A stretch of 64,000 nucleotides of DNA, taken from Actinoplanes octamycinicus (GTDB taxonomy: Bacteria > Actinomycetota > Actinomycetes > Mycobacteriales > Micromonosporaceae). A model generated the notes under the pieces. The model was given only the letters and a program-made list of their open reading frames with translations. It did no database searches and was not told the origin of the DNA. How positions within the stretch are numbered: the first letter of the stretch is position 1; each line of letters begins with the position of its first letter. The position numbers were made by a program, and so were the translations under genes. This document shows positions 35,661 through 43,671 of the stretch, piece after piece. The DNA lies in the NCBI RefSeq assembly GCF_014205225.1, contig NZ_JACHNB010000001.1:1302001-1366000 (forward strand), given 5' to 3'.

Positions 35661-35718
35661 TCGGGGCTGACGATCGGCGCTCCCTTCGTTGCCCGCGCCA
35701 GGTCGTCGCCGGGACCCG

Positions 35719-35805
35719 CTGTCCACATCACCGCGTTGTCCACAGGCTGCGCATCGCGGCCCGCGAAGATTCGGCACTCTGGCAAGAGGATGGCTCCCCC
35801 TGGGA
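35719..35805 (+). other. Dispersed element, copy 2: paired DnaA-box-like sites plus GGCTCCCCCTGGG
   Basis: CTGTCCACA (35719-35727), eight bases, TTGTCCACA (35736-35744), a CACTCTGG about 30 bases on (CACACTGT in copy 1), then GGCTCCCCCTGGG after a 47-base gap. Copy 1 is at 841-925 on the other strand. Two boxes alone do not make an origin. Confidence 0.6.
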
Positions 35806-35838
35806 GGGTGGGCTCGGTTGGGGCGGCCGGCGCGATCG

Positions 35839-35998
35839 GGAACCTCGACGTGATGGGCTCCGTCAGGAACCTCGACGCGGTCGGCTCCGTCAGGCCTCGA
35901 CGCGGTCGGCTGCGTCAGGAACCTCGACGCGATCGGCTCCGCCACAAACCTCGACCCGATCGGCTCCGCCACGAACCTCGACCCGATCGACCCCGTCA
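35839..35998. repeat. 27-bp tandem repeat, six units, ending in a stop codon
   Basis: Units GGAACCTCGACGCGGTCGGC plus TCCGTCA at 35839, 35866, 35893 (two bases short), 35918, 35945 and 35972. The last unit ends in the TCA that is the stop codon (minus strand) of the MBL-fold gene, so the array sits immediately behind that gene. Confidence 0.92.
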
Positions 35999-36640
35999 GG
36001 GCAGCTCGTGGGACTGGCCGGGGGTCAGGTGGGTGTAGGGCACCCCGGTCGGGGCCGGGCCCTGCTCACCGAGGAAGGTGCCGAGCATGGTGAGGCCGAT
36101 CGGGTTGAGGGCGCCGTCGTGGACGCCGATCGTCCGGGCCGGCTTGACTTCGCGGACCCAGTCGATCAGGTCGGCGACCCGGGACCATGGGCCGTGCACC
36201 GGGAGCAGCAGGGTCGGCACCGGCACGTCGGGCACGGTGAGCGCGTCGCCCGGGTGGAAGACCTGCCCGTCGACCAGGAAGCCGACATTGGGGACGCGCG
36301 GGATGTCCGGGTGCAGCTCGGCGTGCCAGCGGCCGTAGGCGCGCACCTCGAAACCGTCAGCGGTGAAGGCGTCGCCGTCGCCGACCACGTGCACCCGGGC
36401 CGGGTCGCCGTCGAAGGCCCGGGCCACCGACTCGTTGGTCCAGACCCGCAGGGCCGGGTTCGCCGTCAGCGCGGCCGCCAGCTTCTCCGGGCTGAAGTGG
36501 TCGAAGTGCTCGTGCGTGATCAGCACCGCGTCGGCCCCGGCCAGGGCGTCCTCCGGGGTGAGGCCACCGGGGTCGATCACCAGCCGGCGGCCGTCCCGCT
36601 CCAGCGTCACGCAGGCGTGGCCTAATTTGGTCAGTTCCAT
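35996..36640 (-). CDS. MBL-fold metallohydrolase
   Basis: 214 residues. MELTKLGHACVTLERDGRRLVIDPGG, then the metal motif THEHFDHFS, VHVVGDGDAF, FLVDGQVFHPGDAL and VGVHDGALNPIGL. This is the UlaG-like, ribonuclease Z-related group (H-x-H-x-D-H). Substrate unknown. GGGAG precedes ATG 36640. It shares a promoter region with a divergent MarR regulator whose paired operators overlap both promoters. Confidence 0.9.
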   Translation of the reverse strand: MELTKLGHACVTLERDGRRLVIDPGGLTPEDALAGADAVLITHEHFDHFSPEKLAAALTANPALRVWTNESVARAFDGDPARVHVVGDGDAFTADGFEVRAYGRWHAELHPDIPRVPNVGFLVDGQVFHPGDALTVPDVPVPTLLLPVHGPWSRVADLIDWVREVKPARTIGVHDGALNPIGLTMLGTFLGEQGPAPTGVPYTHLTPGQSHELP

Positions 36641-36664
36641 GGCGTTCTCCCAGTCAGGCCCAGA

Positions 36665-36696
36665 TGTACAACACTGTTGTACAACCATGTTGTACA
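36665..36696. promoter_or_regulatory. Two overlapping perfect operator palindromes (MarR)
   Basis: Site 1 (36665-36683): TGTACAAC, ACT, GTTGTACA. Site 2 (36678-36696): TGTACAAC, CAT, GTTGTACA. They share six bases and their centres are 13 apart. TACATT (36693-36698) within site 2 looks like the MarR gene's -10 box, six bases from ATG 36705; TACATC on the minus strand within site 1 could be the -10 of the MBL gene. Confidence 0.85.
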
Positions 36697-36704
36697 TTAT
36701 CGCC

Positions 36705-37148
36705 ATGGCCGCGAGCAACGAACCTGATCTGACCGACATCGCCGAGCAACTGCGGCAGGCGTGCGCCCGGCTGGTCCGCACCACCCGGGCGCACGCCGAC
36801 TCGCTGCCCCGCACGCACGCCGAGACGATGGGCTACCTGAGCCGTGAGGGCCCGCGCACCATCGCCGAGTTGGCCGCGCTCCGCCGGGTCACCCACCAGA
36901 GCATGAGCCGCACCGTCGCCGAGCTGGAGAGACTCGACTTCGTCAGCCGCACCCCCAACCCGGCCGACGCCCGCGGCTTCGTCATCACGCTGACCCCGCA
37001 CGGCGAGATCGCGCTCGACCACGACCGGTCCGCCCGCCGCGAGTGGGTGGCGTCCCGGATCGCCACCACGCTCACCCGGGACGAGCAGCGCCTGCTGGCC
37101 GCGATCCCCGCCCTGCTCGACCGCCTGGCCGAGCCCCCCACCCGCTGA
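36705..37148 (+). CDS. MarR-family regulator
   Basis: 147 residues from ATG 36705. Winged helix: TMGYLSREGPRTIAELAALRRVTHQSMSRTVAELERLDFVSRTPNPADARGFVITLTPHGEIALDHDR, the standard MarR pattern including the D-x-R wing. The start is probably leaderless (see the -10 at 36693). An earlier ATG at 36687 lies inside the operator and is less likely. Divergent MBL-fold gene is the expected target, along with itself. Confidence 0.9.
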   Translation: MAASNEPDLTDIAEQLRQACARLVRTTRAHADSLPRTHAETMGYLSREGPRTIAELAALRRVTHQSMSRTVAELERLDFVSRTPNPADARGFVITLTPHGEIALDHDRSARREWVASRIATTLTRDEQRLLAAIPALLDRLAEPPTR

Positions 37149-37220
37149 TCCCCGCCGCCGGAACCACCGCGAGGCGCACAGCCGCCCGGACCGCCCGCGC
37201 CCGGCGGTCTCGACGGCGGC

Positions 37221-37307
37221 GGCGCGGGTCAGCGGGAGGAGGAAAAGGCGGCGCGGGTCAGCGGGAGGAGCAGAAGGCGGCGCGGGTCAGCGGGAGGAGG
37301 AGAAGGC
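37221..37307. repeat. 29-bp tandem repeat, three units, copied from the end of the PAP2 gene
   Basis: Units GGCGCGGGTCAGCGGGAGGA plus nine bases at 37221, 37250 and 37279. The third unit contains the real stop codon and last codons (SSSR) of the PAP2 gene on the minus strand; the other two repeat them downstream. Confidence 0.92.
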
Positions 37308-37991
37308 GGGGCGGTTCCAGCCGCGGAGGGCGGGGAGGGGGACCCGGTCCCACGGGATGCGTTCGAGGAAGCGGGCCAGGACCAGCCCGAGCAGGAGGCC
37401 GGCGATCGAGTCGGTGAGCCAGTGGAAGCCGGTGTAGACCGTGGTGACGAAGACGATCGCGACCGGCAGGACCCGGATGGCGACGAACTCCCGCCGGGTC
37501 AGGGCGCGGCGCAGCAGGGCGGCCACCAGGATCGCGAAGACCGCGTACCAGACCAGCGAGTTGCCCATGTGCCCGGACGGATAGCTCCTGCTCAGGTCAC
37601 CGCTCGCCACCGGATTGAACATCTCGACCTTGAACGGGCCGGTATATCTCGGCGCGGCCCGGTCGAAGAAGATCTTCATCGGCCCGATCGTCAGATAGGT
37701 CACGACGTACGCCGCGACGAACGGCAGCGCCGCCCGCGCCGACCGGGTCCGGTGGACCAGCAGCCCGGTCAGGATCAGCGCCACCGGGGTGAGCACCTGA
37801 CCGCCCTGCCCCAGGTAGTTGAGCACCCGCGCGGTCCAGTACGGCAACCACGGCTGGTGCGACAGGGACCAGTCGGCCACCCGCTGGTCGAGCCCCAGCA
37901 GGTGGCCGTCGATCAACGCCACGGTCAGCGCCGCGAACGCCGCGAGCAGCAGGAGGTCGGGCCACCAGGCGAGGGTGCGGCGTTGGATCAT
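37287..37991 (-). CDS. PAP2-family membrane phosphatase
   Basis: 234 residues, five or six membrane segments. Acid-phosphatase motifs are KIFFDRAAPR (KxxxxxxRP type, with Pro-Arg order changed), SYPSGHMGN and TGFHWLTDSIAG. Probable lipid phosphate or undecaprenyl diphosphate phosphatase. The loop between motifs 1 and 2 is extended (TGPFKVEMFNPVASGDL). Ends only nine bases past the stop of the serine protease on the same strand; ATG 37991. Confidence 0.88.
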   Translation of the reverse strand: MIQRRTLAWWPDLLLLAAFAALTVALIDGHLLGLDQRVADWSLSHQPWLPYWTARVLNYLGQGGQVLTPVALILTGLLVHRTRSARAALPFVAAYVVTYLTIGPMKIFFDRAAPRYTGPFKVEMFNPVASGDLSRSYPSGHMGNSLVWYAVFAILVAALLRRALTRREFVAIRVLPVAIVFVTTVYTGFHWLTDSIAGLLLGLVLARFLERIPWDRVPLPALRGWNRPAFSSSR

Positions 37992-38000
37992 CCGTAAAAG

Positions 38001-39425
38001 TTAAAGGTACGCCCGCAACTTCGCGGCCAGCAGGTCGCCGCGAACCCCCGAATTGGGGCATCCGCCGAAGTGGTGCAGCGCCACCACCTTGTTGGTCTTG
38101 CGGGACAGCACCGGCGAGCCGGACGAGCCCCCGGCGGTGTCGCAGAAGTACGAGACGTCGGAGTGCGCGGCGTAACCGGTGTAGTCCGGGTTGTCGACCG
38201 CGCAGTTGCCGGCCTTCTCCCCCTTGGCCCCGGCGATCCGGGTCGGTTCGCCGGCCGGGTGCTGCGGCACGTAGAGCTCGGTCCCCTTGGCCGGCCGCGC
38301 GGCATCCAGCGTGAGGTAGCCGAACTTCGCCACGTCGTCGAAGCCGTCGACGCTGAACAGCGTGTAGTCCAGCACATGGTCGGTGGAGACCACCTGGTCG
38401 CCCCACACCTTGGTGGGCTTGAAGACGTCGTACCCACCGCACTTGGCGCACTGGTAGTTGAACCAGACCTCGGTGTCGTAGGCCTCCTCCGAGGTGGTCA
38501 GGCAGTGGTTGTTGGTGAGCATCCGGTTCTTCGGGCCGACCCGCCAGCCGGTGCACAGCTCGGTCCCGTTGATCAGCAGCCGGGCGATCGCCTTGGACTT
38601 GATGTAGGCGACCGGGTCGGCGGACTGGTAACAGACCGCGTCGGTGGAGGTGTCGGCGCCGCACACCGACTCCTCGCGGCCGCTCCGGCCGGGCCGCACG
38701 GACGCCGGCGCCGGGACCCGGGCCTGTTCGGTACGGCTGAACCCGCGCGCCACCCGGTCGACCCGCACGCCGAGCCCGTCGAGTGCGGAGCGCAGCCCGA
38801 GCGGGTCGAGCGCCCGGTGCACCTCGACCACGGCGGTGTCCCCGCTGATCGACATCGCCCATCGACCGCCGTTTTCCGTGTCGTAGCGGTAGGACTCGGT
38901 GCGGTCCGGGTTCGCGACCGTGACATAGTCCCCCGGCAGCATCGCCATCCGGGAGAAGTGCACCTTCACGTACGAAGCACCCGGATAGCGGAATGTCTGC
39001 TTCGCCGGCCCGGCCAGATATCCGAGCAGCTTGCCGACGTGGAGCAGTTCCCCGACACGCTGCCGCCCGGGCGCCGCCTCAGCCGATTCGAGGACACGCT
39101 CCGCGCCTTCCGGCGTTTTGTCCGTTTTATGCGAAGATTTCCGGGCGGCCGAGGACGGCTCCGAGAAGGTCGGGGCGGTCGGCGAGGCGCGTTCGCGCGA
39201 CGAGGCGGACGCGGACGAAGGAACGGCCTCGCCGGACGACCGCACCGCGACCGTCGCCGGCGGCAGTGATGCCTCAGCCGCCACCGGTGTCCGCGGCACC
39301 CCGGGCGCCTGCTGCCAGGTGCCGACCGGCCTCTCGTCGCCGTGCTTCGCCGTCATCGCGCCGGCCACCCCGGCCAGCACGAGGGCGGCGCACGCTCCGA
39401 CGACGATCGCTGTCTTGCGTCGCAT
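38001..39425 (-). CDS. Secreted trypsin/V8-like serine protease
   Basis: 474 residues. Signal or anchor helix TAIVVGACAALVLAGVAGAM at the start, a ~200-residue pro-region rich in Ser/Ala/Glu, then a chymotrypsin-fold domain: ELCTGWRVGPKNRMLTNNHCL (His ~307), DHVLDYTLFSVD (Asp ~352), and CDTAGGSSGSPVLS (Ser ~434). Several paired Cys (CAKCGG, CAVDN, CGADTSTDAVC) fit extracytoplasmic disulfides. GGGAG precedes ATG 39425. The open frame continues far upstream on this strand but that part is antisense to DUF4032. Confidence 0.9.
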   Translation of the reverse strand: MRRKTAIVVGACAALVLAGVAGAMTAKHGDERPVGTWQQAPGVPRTPVAAEASLPPATVAVRSSGEAVPSSASASSRERASPTAPTFSEPSSAARKSSHKTDKTPEGAERVLESAEAAPGRQRVGELLHVGKLLGYLAGPAKQTFRYPGASYVKVHFSRMAMLPGDYVTVANPDRTESYRYDTENGGRWAMSISGDTAVVEVHRALDPLGLRSALDGLGVRVDRVARGFSRTEQARVPAPASVRPGRSGREESVCGADTSTDAVCYQSADPVAYIKSKAIARLLINGTELCTGWRVGPKNRMLTNNHCLTTSEEAYDTEVWFNYQCAKCGGYDVFKPTKVWGDQVVSTDHVLDYTLFSVDGFDDVAKFGYLTLDAARPAKGTELYVPQHPAGEPTRIAGAKGEKAGNCAVDNPDYTGYAAHSDVSYFCDTAGGSSGSPVLSRKTNKVVALHHFGGCPNSGVRGDLLAAKLRAYL

Positions 39426-39515
39426 GCCACTCCCGGTACGTCGTAGGCGTTTTCGCACCTGTGTAACGAGCCACCTACGGGCACGACGCGGAACCGGAAC
39501 GGGCACACTGGGGCG

Positions 39516-40727
39516 GTGCGCATCACCTCCGCCCTCATCGACCCCGCGCTGCTGGACCTGCCGTGGCACGTGCCGCTGGAGGACTGGCCGGCGGACCATC
39601 TGGTCGCCCTGCCCCAGGGCATCTCCCGGCACGTCGTGCGCTTCGTCAAGCTGAACGACGTGGTCTACGCGATGAAGGAGACCCGGGAGCGGATCGCCGA
39701 GAAGGAGTACGACCTGCTCCGCGCGCTGGAGCGGATCGACTTCCCGGCCGTGCAGGCGGTCGCGATCGCCACCGACCGGCTGACCTTGGAGGGCGAGCCG
39801 CTGGAGACCGTGCTGGTCACCCGGCACCTCCAGTTCTCGCTGCCCTACCGCGCGCTGTTCTCCCGGGTGCTCCGGCCGGACACGATGAACCGGCTGCTCG
39901 ACGCCCTCGCCGCGCTGGTGGTCCGGATGCATCTGACCGGTTTCTCCTGGGGTGACTGCTCGCTGTCGAACACGCTGTTCCGCCGGGACGCCGGCGCCTT
40001 CGCGGCCTACCTGGTGGACGCCGAGACCGGCAACCTCTATCCGAAACTCTCCGAGGGCCAGCGCAGCGAGGACATCGAGATCCTCCGGCTGAACATCTTC
40101 GGCGAGTGCCTCGACCTGCAGGCCGCCGAGCTGCTGCACGAGTCGATCGACCCGGAGAAAGTGGTCGACGACATCGTCGCGCGCTACGAGCGGCTGTGGC
40201 ACGAGGTGACCTATGAGCAGGAGGTCGCCCGGGACGCCCGGCACCACATCGAGCGGCGCATCCGCCGGCTCAACGAGATGGGTTTCGACGTGGCCGAGGT
40301 GTCCATGTCGACGGTGGACGGTGGTTACCGGGTCCGGCCCAAGGTGGTCGACGCCGGCTATCACACCCGCCGGCTGATGCGCCTGACCGGCCTGGACGCC
40401 GAGGAGAACCAGGCCCGCCAGCTGCTCAACGACCTGGACACCTATCGCGCGGAGAGCGCGCTGACCGACGAGCAGCAGGCCGCGCACCGCTGGCTGACCG
40501 AGGTCTTCGAGCCGGTAGTCCGCGCCGTCCCGCCGGCGCTGCGGCGCAAGCTCGAGCCGCAGGAGATCTTCTCCCAGATCATCCAGCACAAGTGGCTGCT
40601 CTCCGAGCGCGCCGGCCGCGACGTCGGGATGGGCCCGGCGGTGCAGTCCTACCTGACCGAGGTGCTGGTCAACAAGCCGGACGAGCAGGCGGTGCTCGGC
40701 GTCGACGCCGACGAGCTGGCGGTCTAG
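39516..40727 (+). CDS. DUF4032 protein with kinase-like fold
   Basis: 403 residues from GTG 39516. Kinase-like landmarks: VVYAMKETRERIAEKEYDLLRALE (Lys and helix C Glu), MHLTGFSWGDCSLSNTLFRRDAG (catalytic-loop analogue, D-x-x-x-x-N) and AYLVDAETGNLYPKLS (DFG-like D). The C-terminal half, with SQIIQHKWLLSERAGRDVG, is DUF4032. Function unknown; similar to LPS-kinase-like proteins. Confidence 0.9.
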   Translation: MRITSALIDPALLDLPWHVPLEDWPADHLVALPQGISRHVVRFVKLNDVVYAMKETRERIAEKEYDLLRALERIDFPAVQAVAIATDRLTLEGEPLETVLVTRHLQFSLPYRALFSRVLRPDTMNRLLDALAALVVRMHLTGFSWGDCSLSNTLFRRDAGAFAAYLVDAETGNLYPKLSEGQRSEDIEILRLNIFGECLDLQAAELLHESIDPEKVVDDIVARYERLWHEVTYEQEVARDARHHIERRIRRLNEMGFDVAEVSMSTVDGGYRVRPKVVDAGYHTRRLMRLTGLDAEENQARQLLNDLDTYRAESALTDEQQAAHRWLTEVFEPVVRAVPPALRRKLEPQEIFSQIIQHKWLLSERAGRDVGMGPAVQSYLTEVLVNKPDEQAVLGVDADELAV

Positions 40728-40753
40728 GTCCGCTTTCCGGCTTCCGGTCAGAG

Positions 40754-40800
40754 CCCTTTCCGGTACGCCGGAAGCGCCACCCGCCGTACCGGAAAAGGGG
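40754..40800. terminator. Convergent terminator built from inverted CCTTTCCGGTACG motifs
   Basis: CCCTTTCCGGTACG (40754-40767) and CCGTACCGGAAAAGGG (40784-40799) can pair as a long hairpin. The left arm alone also folds as TTCCGG, TACG loop, CCGGAA (40758-40773). It lies between the stops of DUF4032 and the channel gene. Confidence 0.75.
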
Positions 40801-40801
40801 T

Positions 40802-42526
40802 CTAGGGTTTCGATCTCTCGACCAGGGCTCGCAACGCGCGCTGCCGGGCGACCACCAGGATCCGGTCGCCCGGGGCGAGCACCCGGCGCGGATCGGGCCG
40901 CCAGTCCATCCAGTCCGCACCGGCCGACGCACCGGACATGCCGATCACCCGGGCCTGGCCGGCGTGGTCGACGTCGCCCAGCGAGGCACCGTCCCATGCC
41001 GACCCGCCCCGCACCGTGACCGTGCCGACCAGCAGCACGTGCCGGTCGACCGGGATGCTGGCGTGCACGTTGCGGTCCAGCAGGGCGGCCGCGAACACCG
41101 GGGCGCAGAGCCGGGAGACGCTGCGCGACGCGGTGATGTCGAAGGCCGACCCGATCCGCTGCGCGAAGTCGTCGTCGAAGAGCCGCAGCACCACCCGCAG
41201 GTCGTCGCGGATCCCGCGGGCGTGCAGCGCGGCCTGCAGGTTCACCGGATCGTTGGTGGAGACCACGACCAGCGCCCGGCAGGTGGCGATCGACGCGGCC
41301 TGCAGCGTCTCCTCCCGGGAGGCGTCGCCGACGATCACCGGGACGCCGCGGCGCTGCGCCGACTTCACCCCGCGGGCGTCCGCGTGCCGGTCGATCGCGA
41401 CCACCCGGACACCCAGGTCGTGCAGCTGGCGCAACACCTGGGTGCCGACGTTGCCGAGCCCGACCAGCACGATGTGGTCGCGCAGCGCGCCGGCGACCCG
41501 GCCCTGGCTGAGCGCCAGCCGGGCGTTCACCATGCCGTCCACCACGGCCGCGGTGATCAGCGGCAGCAGCGCCAGCCCGGCGACGGTCAGCACCAGCTGC
41601 GCGGCCTGGGCGACCGCGTTCCGCTGGTCCTCCACATCGGACGCGCCGACCGCGGTCATCAGGGTGACGTAGATCGACTCCCAGAGGTCGTGCCGGGTGT
41701 CGTCCCAGGCGTTCAGCACCGCGCCGGCCAGCACCGTGATGACCAGCGTGATCAGCACCGCGACGCCGAGCTTGCGGTTCAGTGCGGCGCGCAGCGCCCG
41801 GCCGAAGGCGGCGAGCGGACGACGCCGGCGACCGGCCCGGGCCAGCAGCCGGCGGGTGACGTCCTCGCCGGGCCGGCCGGTCGCCTCGGCCAGCACCAGG
41901 TCGTCGGCCCGGACGGCGGGCCGGTCCGGCTCGGCCGGCAGCACCGCCGCCTCGCCGTCGGCGTCGGTGGCCAGGGTCGCCATCACCGCGTGATCCGGCA
42001 CGTCGCCGCGGTGCGCGACGTAGAGGGTCCGGTCGCCGTGCCGGAAGTGGGTGGGCGCGACCTCGCCGAGCGCGGCCGCCACGAAGGCGGGCGCGGCCAT
42101 CTCGGCGTCGGAGAGCACCACGTGGTCCGGGAAGATCCGGCCGACGCTGCCGGCCAGCCCGGTGGTGAACATCCGGACCACCACCCGCAGTTTCTCCTCC
42201 ACCTCCCGGGCGCACAGGGCGGCGTGCAGATTGACCATGTCGTCCGGCATCACCAGGGCCAGCGCGGTGGCGCCGGCCAGTCCGGCCTCGCGGAACGTGC
42301 GCTCGTCCAGCCGCTCGGCCTGGCGCAGCTCGACGCCACGCTCCTCCAGCACGGTCAGGTCGGGCACGTCCGGGCGGAGCTCGGGCGGAGTGATCACGGT
42401 GAGCCGGATCCGATGGCGGGAATTCGCCAGCTCTTCGGCCAGTGTCCAGACCAGCGCGTCGGCGCCACAGACGACCAGGTGGGGACGGGTATCAGCGGCG
42501 GAACCGGGCGACGCACTCACGTTCAC
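40802..42526 (-). CDS. Two-RCK ion channel protein (CASTOR/POLLUX-like)
   Basis: 574 residues from GTG 42526. First RCK/TrkA-N domain (~10-230) with HLVVCGADALVWTLAEELA; a two-helix pore region (~250-325) with LGVAVLITLVITVLAG, pore loop TLMTAVGASDVED, and LVLTVAGLALLPLITAAVVDGMV; second TrkA-N domain (~349-480) with DHIVLVGLGNVGTQVLRQL and VIVGDASREETLQ; a TrkA-C-like end. The filter is GASD rather than GYGD, so K+ selectivity is doubtful; plant CASTOR/POLLUX are Ca2+ or K+ channels. ATG 42574 is an alternative start. Confidence 0.85.
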   Translation of the reverse strand: MNVSASPGSAADTRPHLVVCGADALVWTLAEELANSRHRIRLTVITPPELRPDVPDLTVLEERGVELRQAERLDERTFREAGLAGATALALVMPDDMVNLHAALCAREVEEKLRVVVRMFTTGLAGSVGRIFPDHVVLSDAEMAAPAFVAAALGEVAPTHFRHGDRTLYVAHRGDVPDHAVMATLATDADGEAAVLPAEPDRPAVRADDLVLAEATGRPGEDVTRRLLARAGRRRRPLAAFGRALRAALNRKLGVAVLITLVITVLAGAVLNAWDDTRHDLWESIYVTLMTAVGASDVEDQRNAVAQAAQLVLTVAGLALLPLITAAVVDGMVNARLALSQGRVAGALRDHIVLVGLGNVGTQVLRQLHDLGVRVVAIDRHADARGVKSAQRRGVPVIVGDASREETLQAASIATCRALVVVSTNDPVNLQAALHARGIRDDLRVVLRLFDDDFAQRIGSAFDITASRSVSRLCAPVFAAALLDRNVHASIPVDRHVLLVGTVTVRGGSAWDGASLGDVDHAGQARVIGMSGASAGADWMDWRPDPRRVLAPGDRILVVARQRALRALVERSKP

Positions 42527-42645
42527 GAATCGTAGTGAGCCGTTACCGCCTGGTGGGGCCCTCCGTTGCCCCATCCGACACCATTCGTCCGAGTTGGTGG
42601 GTATTTCCAGCAAACCCATCGTCCGAAGTGGTCTGGAGAAGATCA

Positions 42646-43629
42646 GTGCGTAAGTTGTGGTATGCCGGAGCCGGAATGATCGCCGGTGGATTCCTCCTGT
42701 TCGGGGCCGCCCCCGCCCAGGCGGACGACACGTCACCGGACCCGATCAGCTCCGTGACGCCGTACGCCGACCCGCTGGGCGACGTGCTGGCCAAGACCAA
42801 CGGCCTGCGCCTGTCCAGCCCGGTCGGCAGCGACCCGCTCGGCCGGGCCCCGCTGCTCACCCTGGACCGGGACGGCCAGCAGCTGTTCCCGATCCGGCCC
42901 GGGCAGAACGACCTCGCCGGCCACACGCTGACCAAGGGCGGCAGCGGCAAGACGGAGTCCGGCGACACCGGCCGGCGCAGCCCGCTGCCGGCCGCCGACG
43001 TGATCGGCGGCAGCATCCACAACAGCCCCGATGACCGGTTCACCGGCTCGCTCAAGGGCGTCCCGTTCACCGACGCGAACACCGGCACGGCCCGCCTGCC
43101 GCTGCTCGGCCGGCTGCCGGTCGTCGGCGGCCTGCTCCCGTCCGGCAGCCGGACCATGGAGAGCGGCCTGCTCCCGGACGGCAGCCCGACCAGGGCGGGC
43201 GGCCCGGTCCTGGAGAGCGCGTCGAGCGAGTACCCGCTGCTCGACGACCTGGACGGCGACCTCAGCGTGCGCGGCCTGCCGAAGCGGCTCTCCGGCACGA
43301 ACCGGACCGCGCTGGCCGGGTTCCCGCTCGGCGGCTCGCCGGTGGCCCCGGCCGACCTGCTCCCCGAGGCCGCCCCGTCGGCCTCGCCCTACGCCTCGGC
43401 CCCGGCACGCCCGGGTCTGCCCTCGCCGTCGGTCGCGGTCTCCGAGCCGGCCGCACCCTCCGCCGAGGCGCCCGCCTCGGAGGCGCCCGCGTCCGAGGCG
43501 CCCGTCTCGGTCGCGCCGTCCGCGTCGGCCGCGCCCTCGGTCTCGGTCGCGCCCTACACCAAGTCCGCCGACCCGCGGTCCAAGGTGGACGACCCGCGCC
43601 TGCTGGAGGAGCCGCTCGACCGCAACTGA
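42646..43629 (+). CDS. Secreted Pro/Ala/Ser-rich protein of unknown function
   Basis: 327 residues from GTG 42646, with GGAGAAG upstream. Signal peptide MRKLWYAGAGMIAGGFLLFGAAPAQA, likely cut after AQA. The mature part has repeated GLLP and PLLGRLPVVGGLLPSGS segments, as in actinobacterial cell-wall proteins of unknown role, and a C-terminal tail of PSAEAPASEAPASEAPVSVAP repeats. No transmembrane anchor or sorting signal at the C-terminus. I do not recognise a family. Confidence 0.8.
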   Translation: MRKLWYAGAGMIAGGFLLFGAAPAQADDTSPDPISSVTPYADPLGDVLAKTNGLRLSSPVGSDPLGRAPLLTLDRDGQQLFPIRPGQNDLAGHTLTKGGSGKTESGDTGRRSPLPAADVIGGSIHNSPDDRFTGSLKGVPFTDANTGTARLPLLGRLPVVGGLLPSGSRTMESGLLPDGSPTRAGGPVLESASSEYPLLDDLDGDLSVRGLPKRLSGTNRTALAGFPLGGSPVAPADLLPEAAPSASPYASAPARPGLPSPSVAVSEPAAPSAEAPASEAPASEAPVSVAPSASAAPSVSVAPYTKSADPRSKVDDPRLLEEPLDRN

Positions 43630-43671
43630 GCGGAGCCGTTTCACCGACGCTGTCCAGGGAAAACTCCGGGT

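Noticed and set aside
35036..36625. 529-codon plus-strand frame across the repeat region and the MBL gene
   Set aside because: First half is repeat-derived, second half is antisense to the MBL-fold gene with its clear metal motif.
39426..42215. Long minus-strand frame continuing upstream of the serine protease
   Set aside because: Antisense to DUF4032 and out of frame with the channel gene; low-complexity Arg/Gly/Asp content and no domain. The protease signal peptide at 39425 gives the start.
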